Shown here: positions 15,916-26,624 of the stretch, one piece after another
Layout of the letters: each line of letters opens with the position of its first letter
Numbering within the stretch: the first letter of the stretch is position 1
NCBI GenBank assembly: GCA_025362495.1
Contig: JANYGI010000158.1
Coordinates: forward strand, 1 to 59,645
Source of the DNA: Byssovorax sp.
GTDB taxonomy: Bacteria; Myxococcota_A; Polyangia; Polyangiales; Polyangiaceae
Direction of reading: 5' to 3'
Length of the DNA: 59,645 bases
Position numbers and translations under genes: made by a program
Notes under the pieces: model-generated
The model's input: the letters and a program-made list of their open reading frames with translations, nothing else
What the model was told of the DNA's origin: nothing
Databases searched by the model: none

Positions 15916-17652
15916 TTACGGGCAGGCGGCCGAGGCCACGAGGACGTCGTCCACGTTCCACGAGCCGGTGACGAAGACGCCACTCTGACCGATGTCGAAG
16001 CCGAAGCGCACCTTCATTCCTGCGTTCTTGTAATTCGTCACATCGTAGCTCACGTAGGTCCATCCCATCCCGACAGGGGGAGAGTCGGTGATCGCGGGCG
16101 AGCTGCCCGACTGCCACAGCACGATCCACTGCGTGCCGTTGTAGACCTCGACGCGGTTGTCCATGTACGGCGAGTAGTCGCTGTTGAGCCAGCGATAGAA
16201 GCCGAAGATGACGGGGCCGGTCGCGCTCGAGGTGTCGAACGCCGGGCTCTCCAGGTAGGAATACGGGTGGAGCATGGGGTTCTCGGCGCCGCCGATGACG
16301 ACGCCGGCCACCCCGTTGTCAGCCGTGGGCGTGTGGTCGTTCGGCGGATCGTCGCCGTTCATGCCCGACGAGCTGACGACCTCCGGGCCAATCTGCCACT
16401 CGGCTCCTAGGAGCCATCCCTTGGAGTTGTTCTTGAAGTCGTCGGTGAAGTAGATCGTGGGTCCCTGGCCGCCGCCGCACACGCCCGCGGTGCACTTGTC
16501 GCCCGAGGTGCACGAGCTCGCGACGCAGGCCCCGCCCTCGTTGGTGGGCGTGCCGGCGCCGCAGACGCCCGCCGCGCACGTGGTCCCCGCGGTGCAGTTG
16601 TTGCCGTCGTCGCAGACGGCGCCGTCGTTGCCAGGGACGCTGTTGCACGTCTGGGTCCCCTCGTTGCACTGGAAGACGAAGCAGCCGTTGGCCGGACCGC
16701 AGGTGTTCGGATCACCACCGCACAGGCCCGCCGTGCAGTGATCGTTCACCGTGCAGAACAGGAAGTCGTCGCAGGACGTGCCGTTGGCGGCGTTGCCAGA
16801 CTTGCACATGCCGACCGAGCAGACTCCCTGGGTGCAGGGGTCGAACATGCCGTCGTCGCACAGCGTTCCATCGTTGGCCGGCTGCGGCGTGCACGTCGCG
16901 TTCTGGCACACGCCGACGACGCAGGGGTTGAACCCTCCGACGGCACACGACGCGCCGTCGTTCTTGGTCGTCTTCTGGCACGCTCCGCCCATGCAGAACG
17001 CGTCGAAGCAGGTGTTGTTCTGCCCCGAGTCGCAGGGCATCCCGTCACCCTTCATCTCGGGCTTGCAGCCGATCTGCGGGTCGCAGACTCCGACGCTGCA
17101 GAGATCGTCGAAGATCGAGCAATCCTTCGTCGTGCCGCCGCCGCAAACCCCGTTACTGCAGGTCGTGTTGCTCTTGCAGAAGTCGTTGCTCGGGCAGCTC
17201 TGTCCGTCGTTTCCCGGCGCCGCGGCGCAGCTCTTGGTCGCCTCGTCGCAGGCGCCGACGTTGCACGCGTCGGCCCCGGGACAGACCTTCTGGGAGCCGC
17301 CATGACAGACGCCGGCATGGCAAGTATCGTTCTGCGTGCAGAACAGTCCGTCCTCGCACGGCGCGTTCTCCTTGGCCATGTCGGGGAGCTTGCCGCACAT
17401 GCCGTTGACGCACGCGCCTTGATTGCAGGCGTCGCCGAAGCCGGCGCACTCCGTTGCCGTCGTGCAGGTCGACGGCTGGCCGCCGACGCCGGTGGTGGCG
17501 GTGGCCCCCTTGCCACCGGTGCCCATGCCCCCTGCGCCTCCGTCGCTGATGCCGCCCGCCCCCGTCGGGTCGACGCTCGTCGCACACCCCATCGCCACGA
17601 TTGAAAGCGAAATTGCTGCCGCTCCCAGGCTCGAGCTCAAGCTACGCCACAT
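15916..17652 (-). CDS. Cys-rich repeat lipoprotein with C-terminal beta-sandwich-like domain
   Basis: The product is 578 residues. A short signal peptide ends VAMGC, a loose lipobox with Cys near 23. A Gly/Ala/Thr linker follows, then about 330 residues of tandem disulfide-type repeats with spacing like C-x-GVC-GG and C-x2-G-x-PC. The last 180 residues form a Trp/Tyr-rich region (TDDFKNNSKGW and onward) resembling a jelly-roll adhesion or carbohydrate-binding module. Such proteins are common surface components of myxobacteria with unknown targets. It precedes the radical SAM gene on the same strand but ends 48 bases before it, and no functional link is shown. Confidence 0.78.
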   Translation of the reverse strand: MWRSLSSSLGAAAISLSIVAMGCATSVDPTGAGGISDGGAGGMGTGGKGATATTGVGGQPSTCTTATECAGFGDACNQGACVNGMCGKLPDMAKENAPCEDGLFCTQNDTCHAGVCHGGSQKVCPGADACNVGACDEATKSCAAAPGNDGQSCPSNDFCKSNTTCSNGVCGGGTTKDCSIFDDLCSVGVCDPQIGCKPEMKGDGMPCDSGQNNTCFDAFCMGGACQKTTKNDGASCAVGGFNPCVVGVCQNATCTPQPANDGTLCDDGMFDPCTQGVCSVGMCKSGNAANGTSCDDFLFCTVNDHCTAGLCGGDPNTCGPANGCFVFQCNEGTQTCNSVPGNDGAVCDDGNNCTAGTTCAAGVCGAGTPTNEGGACVASSCTSGDKCTAGVCGGGQGPTIYFTDDFKNNSKGWLLGAEWQIGPEVVSSSGMNGDDPPNDHTPTADNGVAGVVIGGAENPMLHPYSYLESPAFDTSSATGPVIFGFYRWLNSDYSPYMDNRVEVYNGTQWIVLWQSGSSPAITDSPPVGMGWTYVSYDVTNYKNAGMKVRFGFDIGQSGVFVTGSWNVDDVLVASAACP

Positions 17653-17805
17653 GCTGCATCATTCGGTGAAAAACGCTCTCGGGTCAACCGCTGCCGTCGT
17701 CCTCGTTCGCTCGTATTTCCATCGCATGCGTCGTCGCGGCCGCTCCGGCCCGCACGCCGACGCGCCTCGCCGACGCCCTGGAATCGAGGTATGCGCGGGT
17801 TCGCC
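17653..17805. promoter_or_regulatory. Divergent intergenic region
   Basis: About 150 bases separate the start of the Cys-rich lipoprotein (leftward) from the PHP metallohydrolase (rightward). Both promoters must lie here or nearby. I could not identify convincing -35/-10 or -24/-12 boxes, and no perfect operator-like inverted repeat is visible. Confidence 0.4.
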
Positions 17806-20457
17806 ATGAGCTACCGCCTCGTTCGTCGGCGTATTTTCCTGGCCGCGATCGTGGTGGGCGCCGCGGGCGCCGCCTGCGCGCCGCCGATCCAGAACGGCGG
17901 AGTCGAGGTTCGCGCCGGCGCGGCCGAACGGCTCGGCGTGGTGTGTCGCTGGCGTCATGGCGGCGCGGCCGGAGAGGGCCTCTGCGGCGAGACCGACGCG
18001 CCGATCGCCCCGGCGCGCGTGAAGCGCATCACCGTCCCCGGCGACGCGCTCCGCGGCCCCCTCGCGGCGGGGCGCGTCGGCGATCTCGTGATCGAGAACG
18101 GCGAGATCGCCGTGGTCATCGATCAGCTCGGGCGCGGCAGCGGCTTCGCCGAGAGCGGCGGGAACATCATCGACGCCGCAGATGCGATCACGCGGCGCGA
18201 CGAGCTCGGCCAGATCTTCACGTACTTCGGCGTCTTCCCGCGCCAGGCTGTCCACGACGCGCTCGACAGCGGCGTCGACGCCAAGGGCACCGCGTGGATC
18301 GAGGTCCGCGGCCACGAGCTCTACGAAGAGCACCTCCGCGTGACGACGCGCTACGAGCTCGCGCCGGGGCAGCGCGCGCTCTCGATCCAGACGACGCTGG
18401 TGAACGAGAAAGACGCGGCCATCGCGGATCTCGAGCTCGGCGACGCCATCCAGTGGGGCTCCACCGAGAAGTTCGCGATCGGCAAAGAGCCTGGATTTCA
18501 CGGCGATTATGCGGGTCCCTGGATCGGCGCGGCCGGTCGCTCCGCGGCGTACGCGATCCTCGACGCCGATCCGCACGCGACAGCCGGCCTCACGTCGAAG
18601 AACGGGACGGCGTGGAGCAACGTCAGCTTCGCCCGCGGCGTGACGATCGCGCCGGGCGCGAAGGTCACGTACGCGCGGGTCCTCGTGGTCGCTCCGCGCG
18701 GCGACACGCTCGGCGCCGCGACCGAGGTGTTCTACCTCCAGGGCGGCGCGCCCGGCGGCCTCGAGATCGCGCTCGTCGACGCCGCCGGTGCGCGGATCGC
18801 GCCGCCCGAAGGCGGACGATTCTCGCTCGCGCGCGTGGACGCCGAGCGATCCATGGCCGCACCGCTGTGGCTCGGCGTGAGCGCCGAAGCTGCAAAATCC
18901 GGGGCAAACGCTGCGGCAGAGGCGCCCCCCGGGAGCTACCTCGTCACGTTCTCCGGCGGGGGTCGCCACGAGATCGCGGCCGTCCCGGTGACGATCGAGT
19001 CCGGCCACGCCGCGGCGATCAAGCTCGCGGTCTCCGACGCCGACGCGCTCCGCTTCGCTCTCACGGAGCGTCGCGCCGGAGCGGCGACAGCGCCGTCACC
19101 CGGCAAAATCCAGGTCTTCGACGCGAGCACGGGCGGACGCGTCGGCCCCCCGCTGCTGGTCGGCAGCGACGGCGTGGCGGCGCTCCCCGCCGCTCCGGGC
19201 AGCTACCACGTCGTCGCCTCGCGCGGCCCGGAGTTCGCGCTGGCCGAGCAGACGATCGCCGTCGAGGCCGGGAAAACAAGCTCCGCCGAGCTCACCCTCG
19301 ATCGCGTCGTCGACACGCGCGGCTTCCTCGGCTGCGATCTCCACCAGCACAGCGCGCCCAGCGCCGACACCGGCGTGTCGACGCGCGAGCGCATCCTCTC
19401 GAACGTCGCCGAGGGGGTGGAGTGCGCCGTCGCGAGCGAGCACAACCTCATCGTCGACCTCGGCGCGCTGGTCCACGAAGCGAAGCTCGAGCCGTTCTTT
19501 CGATCGATCGTCGGCGACGAGCTCACCAGCGACGCGAGCCGCGATCCCTTCGGCCACGTCAACGCCTTCCCGCTCTCGGTCGATCCGACCGACGCGCGCG
19601 GCGGCGCCTTCGCCGTGCGCGATCGCACCGCGAAGGACGTGATCGAGGCGATCCGCGCCGCGCCCGGCGAGCCCGTGATCCAGGTCAACCACCCGCGCAC
19701 CGGCCGCACCGGGTACTTCGATCAAAGCCACTTCGACGCGGCCCTCGGCGCGGGGACGACGCCCGGCTACGACGCGCGCTTCGACGCCGTCGAGGTGTGG
19801 AACGGCCGCTTCGTCAAGGAGCGATCGATCGTGCTCGACGACTTCTTCGCGCTGCTCCGCACCTCGCACCCGGTGACGCCGACGGCGAACACCGACACCC
19901 ACGCGATCTTCGGGCAGGAGGCGGGCTACCCCCGCACGTACATCAAGGTCACCGACGACGATCCCGCGCGCTTCGATCCGCAGGACCTCGTCGCCGGCTT
20001 GCGGACACGACGTGACGTGGTGTTGACGAACGGACCCTTCGTCACCGTTCGCCTCGGTGACGTCGAGCAGGGCGGCCTCGCGACGCTGCCGAAGCAGGGC
20101 GCGACGCTGCACATCCACGTCGAGCGCGCGCCGTGGATCGACGTGAACGAGCTCCTTCTGCGCGTCGGGGGCGTCGTCCAGACGGCGCCTCTCACCGGCA
20201 AGCCGGGGCCGACCGGGGCGCTGATCGACGACGTCGAGGCGCAGCTCGCGCGCAAGCCCGCGGCCACCCCGCCGAAGGGAGGACGCCTCCGCGCGATCGT
20301 GAACGAAGACACCTTCGTCGTCGTCGAGGTCCGTGGTCAGAAGCCGCTCGAGCCCGTCCTCACCGGCGACGCGGCCGGAATCCTTCCTTTCGCGATGACG
20401 GCGCCCCTCTGGATCGACGCGGACGGCGACGGAAAAGCCCTTGGGCGGGTCCGCTGA
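17806..20457 (+). CDS. CehA/McbA-like PHP-family metallohydrolase, probable lipoprotein
   Basis: The product is 883 residues. A basic-hydrophobic signal peptide ends GAAGAAC, a loose lipobox, so it is probably lipidated. Residues 30-500 form beta-rich domains. The PHP catalytic region begins at CDLHQHS (His513 and His515) and continues with ASEHNLIVD, VNHPRTGRTG and NTDTHAIFG, giving a full set of metal ligands. CehA/McbA proteins hydrolyse esters or carbamates; the physiological substrate here is unknown. ATG 17806 is preferred to 17791 because it gives the tidier signal peptide. Neither start has a well-spaced ribosome binding site. Confidence 0.85.
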   Translation: MSYRLVRRRIFLAAIVVGAAGAACAPPIQNGGVEVRAGAAERLGVVCRWRHGGAAGEGLCGETDAPIAPARVKRITVPGDALRGPLAAGRVGDLVIENGEIAVVIDQLGRGSGFAESGGNIIDAADAITRRDELGQIFTYFGVFPRQAVHDALDSGVDAKGTAWIEVRGHELYEEHLRVTTRYELAPGQRALSIQTTLVNEKDAAIADLELGDAIQWGSTEKFAIGKEPGFHGDYAGPWIGAAGRSAAYAILDADPHATAGLTSKNGTAWSNVSFARGVTIAPGAKVTYARVLVVAPRGDTLGAATEVFYLQGGAPGGLEIALVDAAGARIAPPEGGRFSLARVDAERSMAAPLWLGVSAEAAKSGANAAAEAPPGSYLVTFSGGGRHEIAAVPVTIESGHAAAIKLAVSDADALRFALTERRAGAATAPSPGKIQVFDASTGGRVGPPLLVGSDGVAALPAAPGSYHVVASRGPEFALAEQTIAVEAGKTSSAELTLDRVVDTRGFLGCDLHQHSAPSADTGVSTRERILSNVAEGVECAVASEHNLIVDLGALVHEAKLEPFFRSIVGDELTSDASRDPFGHVNAFPLSVDPTDARGGAFAVRDRTAKDVIEAIRAAPGEPVIQVNHPRTGRTGYFDQSHFDAALGAGTTPGYDARFDAVEVWNGRFVKERSIVLDDFFALLRTSHPVTPTANTDTHAIFGQEAGYPRTYIKVTDDDPARFDPQDLVAGLRTRRDVVLTNGPFVTVRLGDVEQGGLATLPKQGATLHIHVERAPWIDVNELLLRVGGVVQTAPLTGKPGPTGALIDDVEAQLARKPAATPPKGGRLRAIVNEDTFVVVEVRGQKPLEPVLTGDAAGILPFAMTAPLWIDADGDGKALGRVR

Positions 20458-20594
20458 GGCGCCTCTTCGCGACCTTCCCCGGCGTGACCAGAGCGAAATT
20501 TCACGAAAAGGAAACTTGATGAGGTAAGCGGGATCCAGAGGCTGGTCTGAGGCGTATCGAGACCCGTGGGGCGTAACTGCATGAGATGGCTGCC

Positions 20595-21350
20595 ATGAGC
20601 GATCGACTCGGCACCGACGTGATCTTCACGGCGCTGCTCGCGCGGGCGCCGGCCCGCACGGTCGACGCGCTGGCTGCGCTCAACCCGGACGACGCTGCCG
20701 ATCTGGTGGAATGCCGCGAGCTGCTGGTCGATCTGGCGCTCACGGCGCCGCCCGTCGCGCCCTCCTCGTCGGCGCGGTCGCGCTTGCTCGCCGCGCACCC
20801 GCGTCCCCGGCGGCCGAAGCGCCCGGTGGTGATCGTGCTCGACATGATCCAGGACCACCTCACCGAGGGCAGCCCGGCCGAGGTCCCGCGCGCTCTCGGG
20901 ATCGTCCCCGCGCTCAAGGCCCGCATCGCCGTCGAGCGCGCGCGCCAGACCCCGATCATCTACGTCTGCGACACGCACGAGGCCGACGACACCACCTTCG
21001 ACGACTGGCCCGTGCATGCGCTCGCCGGGACGCCGGGCGCCGACGTCTGGCCCGACCTCGCCCCGGAGCCGGACGATCACATCGTCCGCAAGCCCACGTA
21101 CAGCGCCTTCACGCGATCGAGGCTCGGCCCGCTGCTCGACGAGCTCGGCGCCGACGAGATCATCCTCACGGGCTGCGCGACGGAGCTCGGACTGTCGGCG
21201 ACGGCGACGGACGCGCTCCAGCGCGGCTTCGTCGTGACGATCCCGCCCGATTGCCAGGCGGGCATCAGCCCGCTGGCCGAGGGGCTGACGATGCTCACCC
21301 TCTCGACGATGCCCCCGTACGATCCGCGCTACCTGCAAAAGGCGCGTTAA
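20595..21350 (+). CDS. Isochorismatase-fold cysteine hydrolase with N-terminal extension
   Basis: The product is 251 residues. The core has the catalytic triad of the family: Asp83 in VLDMIQDH, Lys166 in RKPTYSAF and Cys194 in TGCATELG. The first 75 residues (TALLARAPARTVDALAALN and LVECRELLVDLALTAPP) are an extra segment that resembles the helical N-terminus of anti-sigma-like or regulatory proteins, rather than the catalytic fold. Family members hydrolyse nicotinamide, isochorismate or ureides; the substrate cannot be read from the sequence. ATG 20586 is an alternative start three codons upstream. Confidence 0.8.
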   Translation: MSDRLGTDVIFTALLARAPARTVDALAALNPDDAADLVECRELLVDLALTAPPVAPSSSARSRLLAAHPRPRRPKRPVVIVLDMIQDHLTEGSPAEVPRALGIVPALKARIAVERARQTPIIYVCDTHEADDTTFDDWPVHALAGTPGADVWPDLAPEPDDHIVRKPTYSAFTRSRLGPLLDELGADEIILTGCATELGLSATATDALQRGFVVTIPPDCQAGISPLAEGLTMLTLSTMPPYDPRYLQKAR

Positions 21351-21431
21351 CGCGTGGTTGGCGGGGCGGGATCTTGCCCCTACACTGCGCGCTGGAACAA
21401 CGCCGGCCCGAGCTGGTTCCGTCTTCCGCGC

Positions 21432-22661
21432 ATGCCCGTACGCCGCTCTTTCGCCTCGATTGTCGCCCTCGGCGTGCTCGCCGCGGCCTCGTCGATCGCG
21501 CCCCCCGTTGCGGCCGCGCCTTTTCTCGGCACCGCGGCGACGCTGCTCGATCAGCCGCCCCGGCTCTTCAATTTCAAGCTCGACGATCCGTCGACGTCGA
21601 GCCTCGCCCTGCTCGAGTCGTTCCACGAAGCGGCGGCCTCGCACCCCGGCGGCACGGGTCAGTACCTCGCCGGCTCGTGGAGCCGCTGGCACGCGCAGCC
21701 CTGGTGGAAGCTCGCGTGGGCCTCGTCAATCACCGGGCTCGCGCCCGACGCGACGGCCGAGATCGACGCCGACGGCGCCTCGCGCGATGACGGCCTGCTC
21801 GGCGACGGCGCGGCCCTCTTCGGCTTCGGAACGCACGAGAGCGACGTCGCGGGGCGCGTCCTCGATCTCTCGCCCGATCCCGCGCCGGCGTGGATTCAGC
21901 GGTTGCTCTCGCCGGCGTTCGCCACCACGGGGCGCACGTTCGCGTCGAATGGCTTCGACGCGCTCTGGTCGCTCCCGCCCACCAAGCCCGTCCCCAACTG
22001 GCGCTGTCGCCGGCGCCCCGTCCGCTTCGTCCGCTACGGCGCCGAGACCGACGCCTTCGCGCTCGTCCGCTGCGACGGCGCGGTGGCCGCGCAGGCCCTC
22101 GACCGACTGACGTTCATGGCACGTGTGCCTGACGCGAAACGACCGGGCGAGCTCCTCCCTGACGAGCCCGATCCCTCGGCAGGCAAAGGCGAATGGCTCC
22201 CCGGCGTGCGCGTCGTCAACCCGCGCTTGCTCTGGGCGTTGCAGCGCGTCGCCGACGCGTTTCCGTGGCGCACGATCTACATCTTCAGCGGCTACCGGCC
22301 CGCTCCGAAGGGGGCCAAGCCCGGCGGCCACCACAGCCTCCACGGCGAAGCGCGCGCGATGGACATCAGCGTCAGCGGCGTGCCCAACGAAGGCCTGTTT
22401 GCCGTGTGCCGTAAGCTCGACGACATCGGTTGCGGCTTCTACCCGAACAGCAAGTTCGTTCACGTCGACATCCGTCGTCCGGGCACGGGCCACGCGTACT
22501 GGATCGACATCTCGAGCCCCGGCGAGCCCTCGCATTACGTCGACGGCTGGCCCGGTGTCGTCGAGGGCGGCGCGCTCTCGTGGGATCCGGCCGCGCGCGA
22601 CGCCGCGGCGACGCCGGGTGGCAGCGAGGCGAACTGTACGCGGCGCACGGATGGGCGCTGA
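21432..22661 (+). CDS. Secreted M15-type (DUF882-like) peptidoglycan peptidase
   Basis: The product is 409 residues. A signal peptide (about 1-30) is followed by a 240-residue region of unknown function with repeated Trp. A C-terminal M15 metallopeptidase-like domain follows, with FSGYRP, then HSLHGEARAMDI (His304, Asp311) and KFVHVDI (His344, Asp346), matching zinc ligands and catalytic residues. Such enzymes trim peptidoglycan peptides in the periplasm. ATG 21432 was chosen because the residues before it lack family resemblance and the signal peptide begins directly there. Four cysteines near the catalytic core could form disulfides. Confidence 0.82.
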   Translation: MPVRRSFASIVALGVLAAASSIAPPVAAAPFLGTAATLLDQPPRLFNFKLDDPSTSSLALLESFHEAAASHPGGTGQYLAGSWSRWHAQPWWKLAWASSITGLAPDATAEIDADGASRDDGLLGDGAALFGFGTHESDVAGRVLDLSPDPAPAWIQRLLSPAFATTGRTFASNGFDALWSLPPTKPVPNWRCRRRPVRFVRYGAETDAFALVRCDGAVAAQALDRLTFMARVPDAKRPGELLPDEPDPSAGKGEWLPGVRVVNPRLLWALQRVADAFPWRTIYIFSGYRPAPKGAKPGGHHSLHGEARAMDISVSGVPNEGLFAVCRKLDDIGCGFYPNSKFVHVDIRRPGTGHAYWIDISSPGEPSHYVDGWPGVVEGGALSWDPAARDAAATPGGSEANCTRRTDGR

Positions 22662-22806
22662 CAGTATCATCGCGATCGGGCTCCGGCGGTGGTCGCCTGG
22701 GCCGGATCGGTGATGTAAGCTCCGGTTCTACCCCCGCAGGCGCGCTCGCGACGAGCGGCTTCATCGAAGAGGCGTACGGGGCGCCGTGCTCGGAGAAGGT
22801 GCCACG

Positions 22807-24864
<2,058 letters not shown>

Positions 24865-24925
24865 GCGCAAGCGACCGACGCCCTCCTGTTCGCTCGCACG
24901 AGCGGGTGGGAGGGCGTTCTTGCGC
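24865..24925 (+). terminator. Long nested hairpin after prkA
   Basis: GCGCAAG (24865-24871) pairs with CTTGCGC (24919-24925), ACGCCCTCC (24878-24886) with GGAGGGCGT (24909-24917), and CGCTCG with CGAGCG around a two-base loop. The nested stem follows the prkA stop directly, so it is a strong candidate transcription terminator. It isolates prkA from the lower-GC remnant downstream. Confidence 0.8.
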
Positions 24926-24959
24926 GGCCTGCCTGAACGCGATCTGAAGACAGCGACCC

Positions 24960-26338
24960 ATGATTACATCCATTCGGCTCCAGAACTTCAAGGGGCACCG
25001 CGATACCACTGTTCCATTCGGGCGGTTCACGGCTCTCGTTGGACCCAACGGGGCAGGAAAAACAAGTGTTCTCGAGGCGTTGGCGCTGCAGAGCAGGCTC
25101 GTAAGAGAAGATCCCTCGACGGTCTTGGGGGGTGACAGTTCGCCGTTGGATCTCTATCGACGAGGTAGCGGTGAGCCGCTCGTCATTACCTCGGGAGGGA
25201 CGTCTGCTCAAATAGATTGGAGCTTGCGACTCTCGATCGACGTGGTCCTGAAACCGTCTTCATCCTGGCGACACGTCGTTGAGTGGCAGCTAGGGTCGCA
25301 GGTCCTCGAGGGGATGACAAATCCAGACAACATTCCGAGTGTCAGAGATGCTGTGGGCGCGGCTACGCTGTACAAGCTAAGCGCGCGCAACGTCGCGGCT
25401 GCGGCTCATGGTACTTCGATAGAGCCGGTCGTTGAGTTTGATGGCATGAACACGGCGGTGGCCTTAGCTGCCATCAAGATGGGCCGAGATGAGGACTTTG
25501 CTCGGATCGAGCAAGAGATGCGGGTCATCGTCCCCAATGTTCAACGTGTCAGGATCAAGCCGGCAGCCATGCGGATTCCGATACCGAAAAACGTTCATCC
25601 TGGAGCCGAGCAGGACGCGATAGGCAACAAGGTATTTTTTGACTTCCGCGGCGCTCAAGACGTGCCTGCTCATCTGGCCAGCGAGGGGACGCTTGTGACC
25701 TTCCCTCTCGACAACTTCTGTGAATGGATCGGGGATCGGGGCGGCAACCCGTTCTTCGACGTTCATCGAGTCTACAAATACGCTCAAGAAAGAGGCGTAC
25801 GTCTCCCTCATAACCGCTTCGACGGGCGCTCCGCGGCGCCCGGCTATCTCATGGCTCGGACCGCGTTTCTCGTGGCGCGGCAAGAAGCGAAAGCCAGCGA
25901 GCCGATTGACGCCGTGATCCTCATCTGGGACGCAGACGATCAGGGCGATGCGCGCCGTGGCGGCCTCGATCAAGCCCGGACCATCGCGCGACTGGAGGAA
26001 CGATTTCGCGTCGTGCTTGGCTGCCCCGATATGGAGCGCGAAGCCTGGGTGCTCGCGGGGTTCGAGCCTGAGCACAAGACCGAGCAGCAGCAACTGGACG
26101 AGGAGCATCGCGCTCTCGGCTCTGTCCCCGCGATGAGGCCCACCGCTTGCGCGACAACGACGATAGGGCTCCTCGCAGCCCCAAGCGCGCTCTCGCGGCG
26201 CTCACCGCGGGCGACTCGTTGCGTGAGGAGCGGTGCTGGACGGAGGCGCCGCTCGACCGCCTCAAGCAACGAGGCGAATCGAGCGGATTGAAGGCGTTTC
26301 TCGACGAGATCGAGAGTGAGCTGGTCCCGCTGTTCTAG
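24960..26338 (+). pseudogene. Degraded AAA ATPase plus TOPRIM/DUF4276-like partner, fused by deletion and frameshifted
   Basis: The frame starts as an SMC/RecF-like ATPase (IRLQNFKGHRD, Walker A LVGPNGAGKTSVLEAL) and runs to ASEGTL (25678-25695), the start of the ABC signature. It then switches abruptly to the body of a partner protein (FFDVHRVYKYAQERGV, AVILIWDADDQGD, EREAWVLAGFEP). Walker B and the rest of the ATPase are missing. The original frame ends at 26291, but the partner's conserved C-terminus (ERCWTEAP, SSGLKAFLDEIESELVPLF) lies in another frame ending at 26338. One base lost at about 26120 explains this. GC is visibly lower than in the neighbours, suggesting transfer. A sequencing error is possible for the frameshift but not for the deletion. 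Confidence 0.75.
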
Positions 26339-26598
26339 CGATTGTTCGACAGCCGGGCCACCTCGCGCTCCAGGGCGGTGACGGTGCGCTTCAGATCGCG
26401 CACCTCGTCCTGGGACGCGAGGCCCATCGCCCTGGCGAAGTGCTCTTTCTGCTCGGTGGTGAAGCTCTCGACGCGGCCGGGCATCGCCATGGCCGTCATC
26501 ACCAGCTTCATGAAGCGCGGGTCCTGCATCAGCTTGGAGAACGCGGGGTTGGTCGCGAGCTTGACGCCCTCGCTCATCAGCTTGTCTTTGATTGACAT
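26335..26598 (-). CDS. Small phasin-like helical protein
   Basis: The product is 87 residues, almost entirely helical. A hydrophobic middle (FMKLVMTAMAMPGRV) precedes a heptad-patterned C-terminus (LKRTVTALEREVARLSNNR), as seen in small poly-hydroxyalkanoate-associated or regulator-like proteins. Function is unknown. It lies 26 bases downstream of the alpha/beta hydrolase gene, so the two are probably co-transcribed. Its stop overlaps the stop of the opposing remnant in a shared CTAG. ATG 26598 is chosen over 26628 because the longer start overlaps the hydrolase stop and adds a basic tail. Confidence 0.6.
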   Translation of the reverse strand: MSIKDKLMSEGVKLATNPAFSKLMQDPRFMKLVMTAMAMPGRVESFTTEQKEHFARAMGLASQDEVRDLKRTVTALEREVARLSNNR

Positions 26599-26624
26599 GG
26601 GCGCGAGCTTAGCATCCCGACGGG

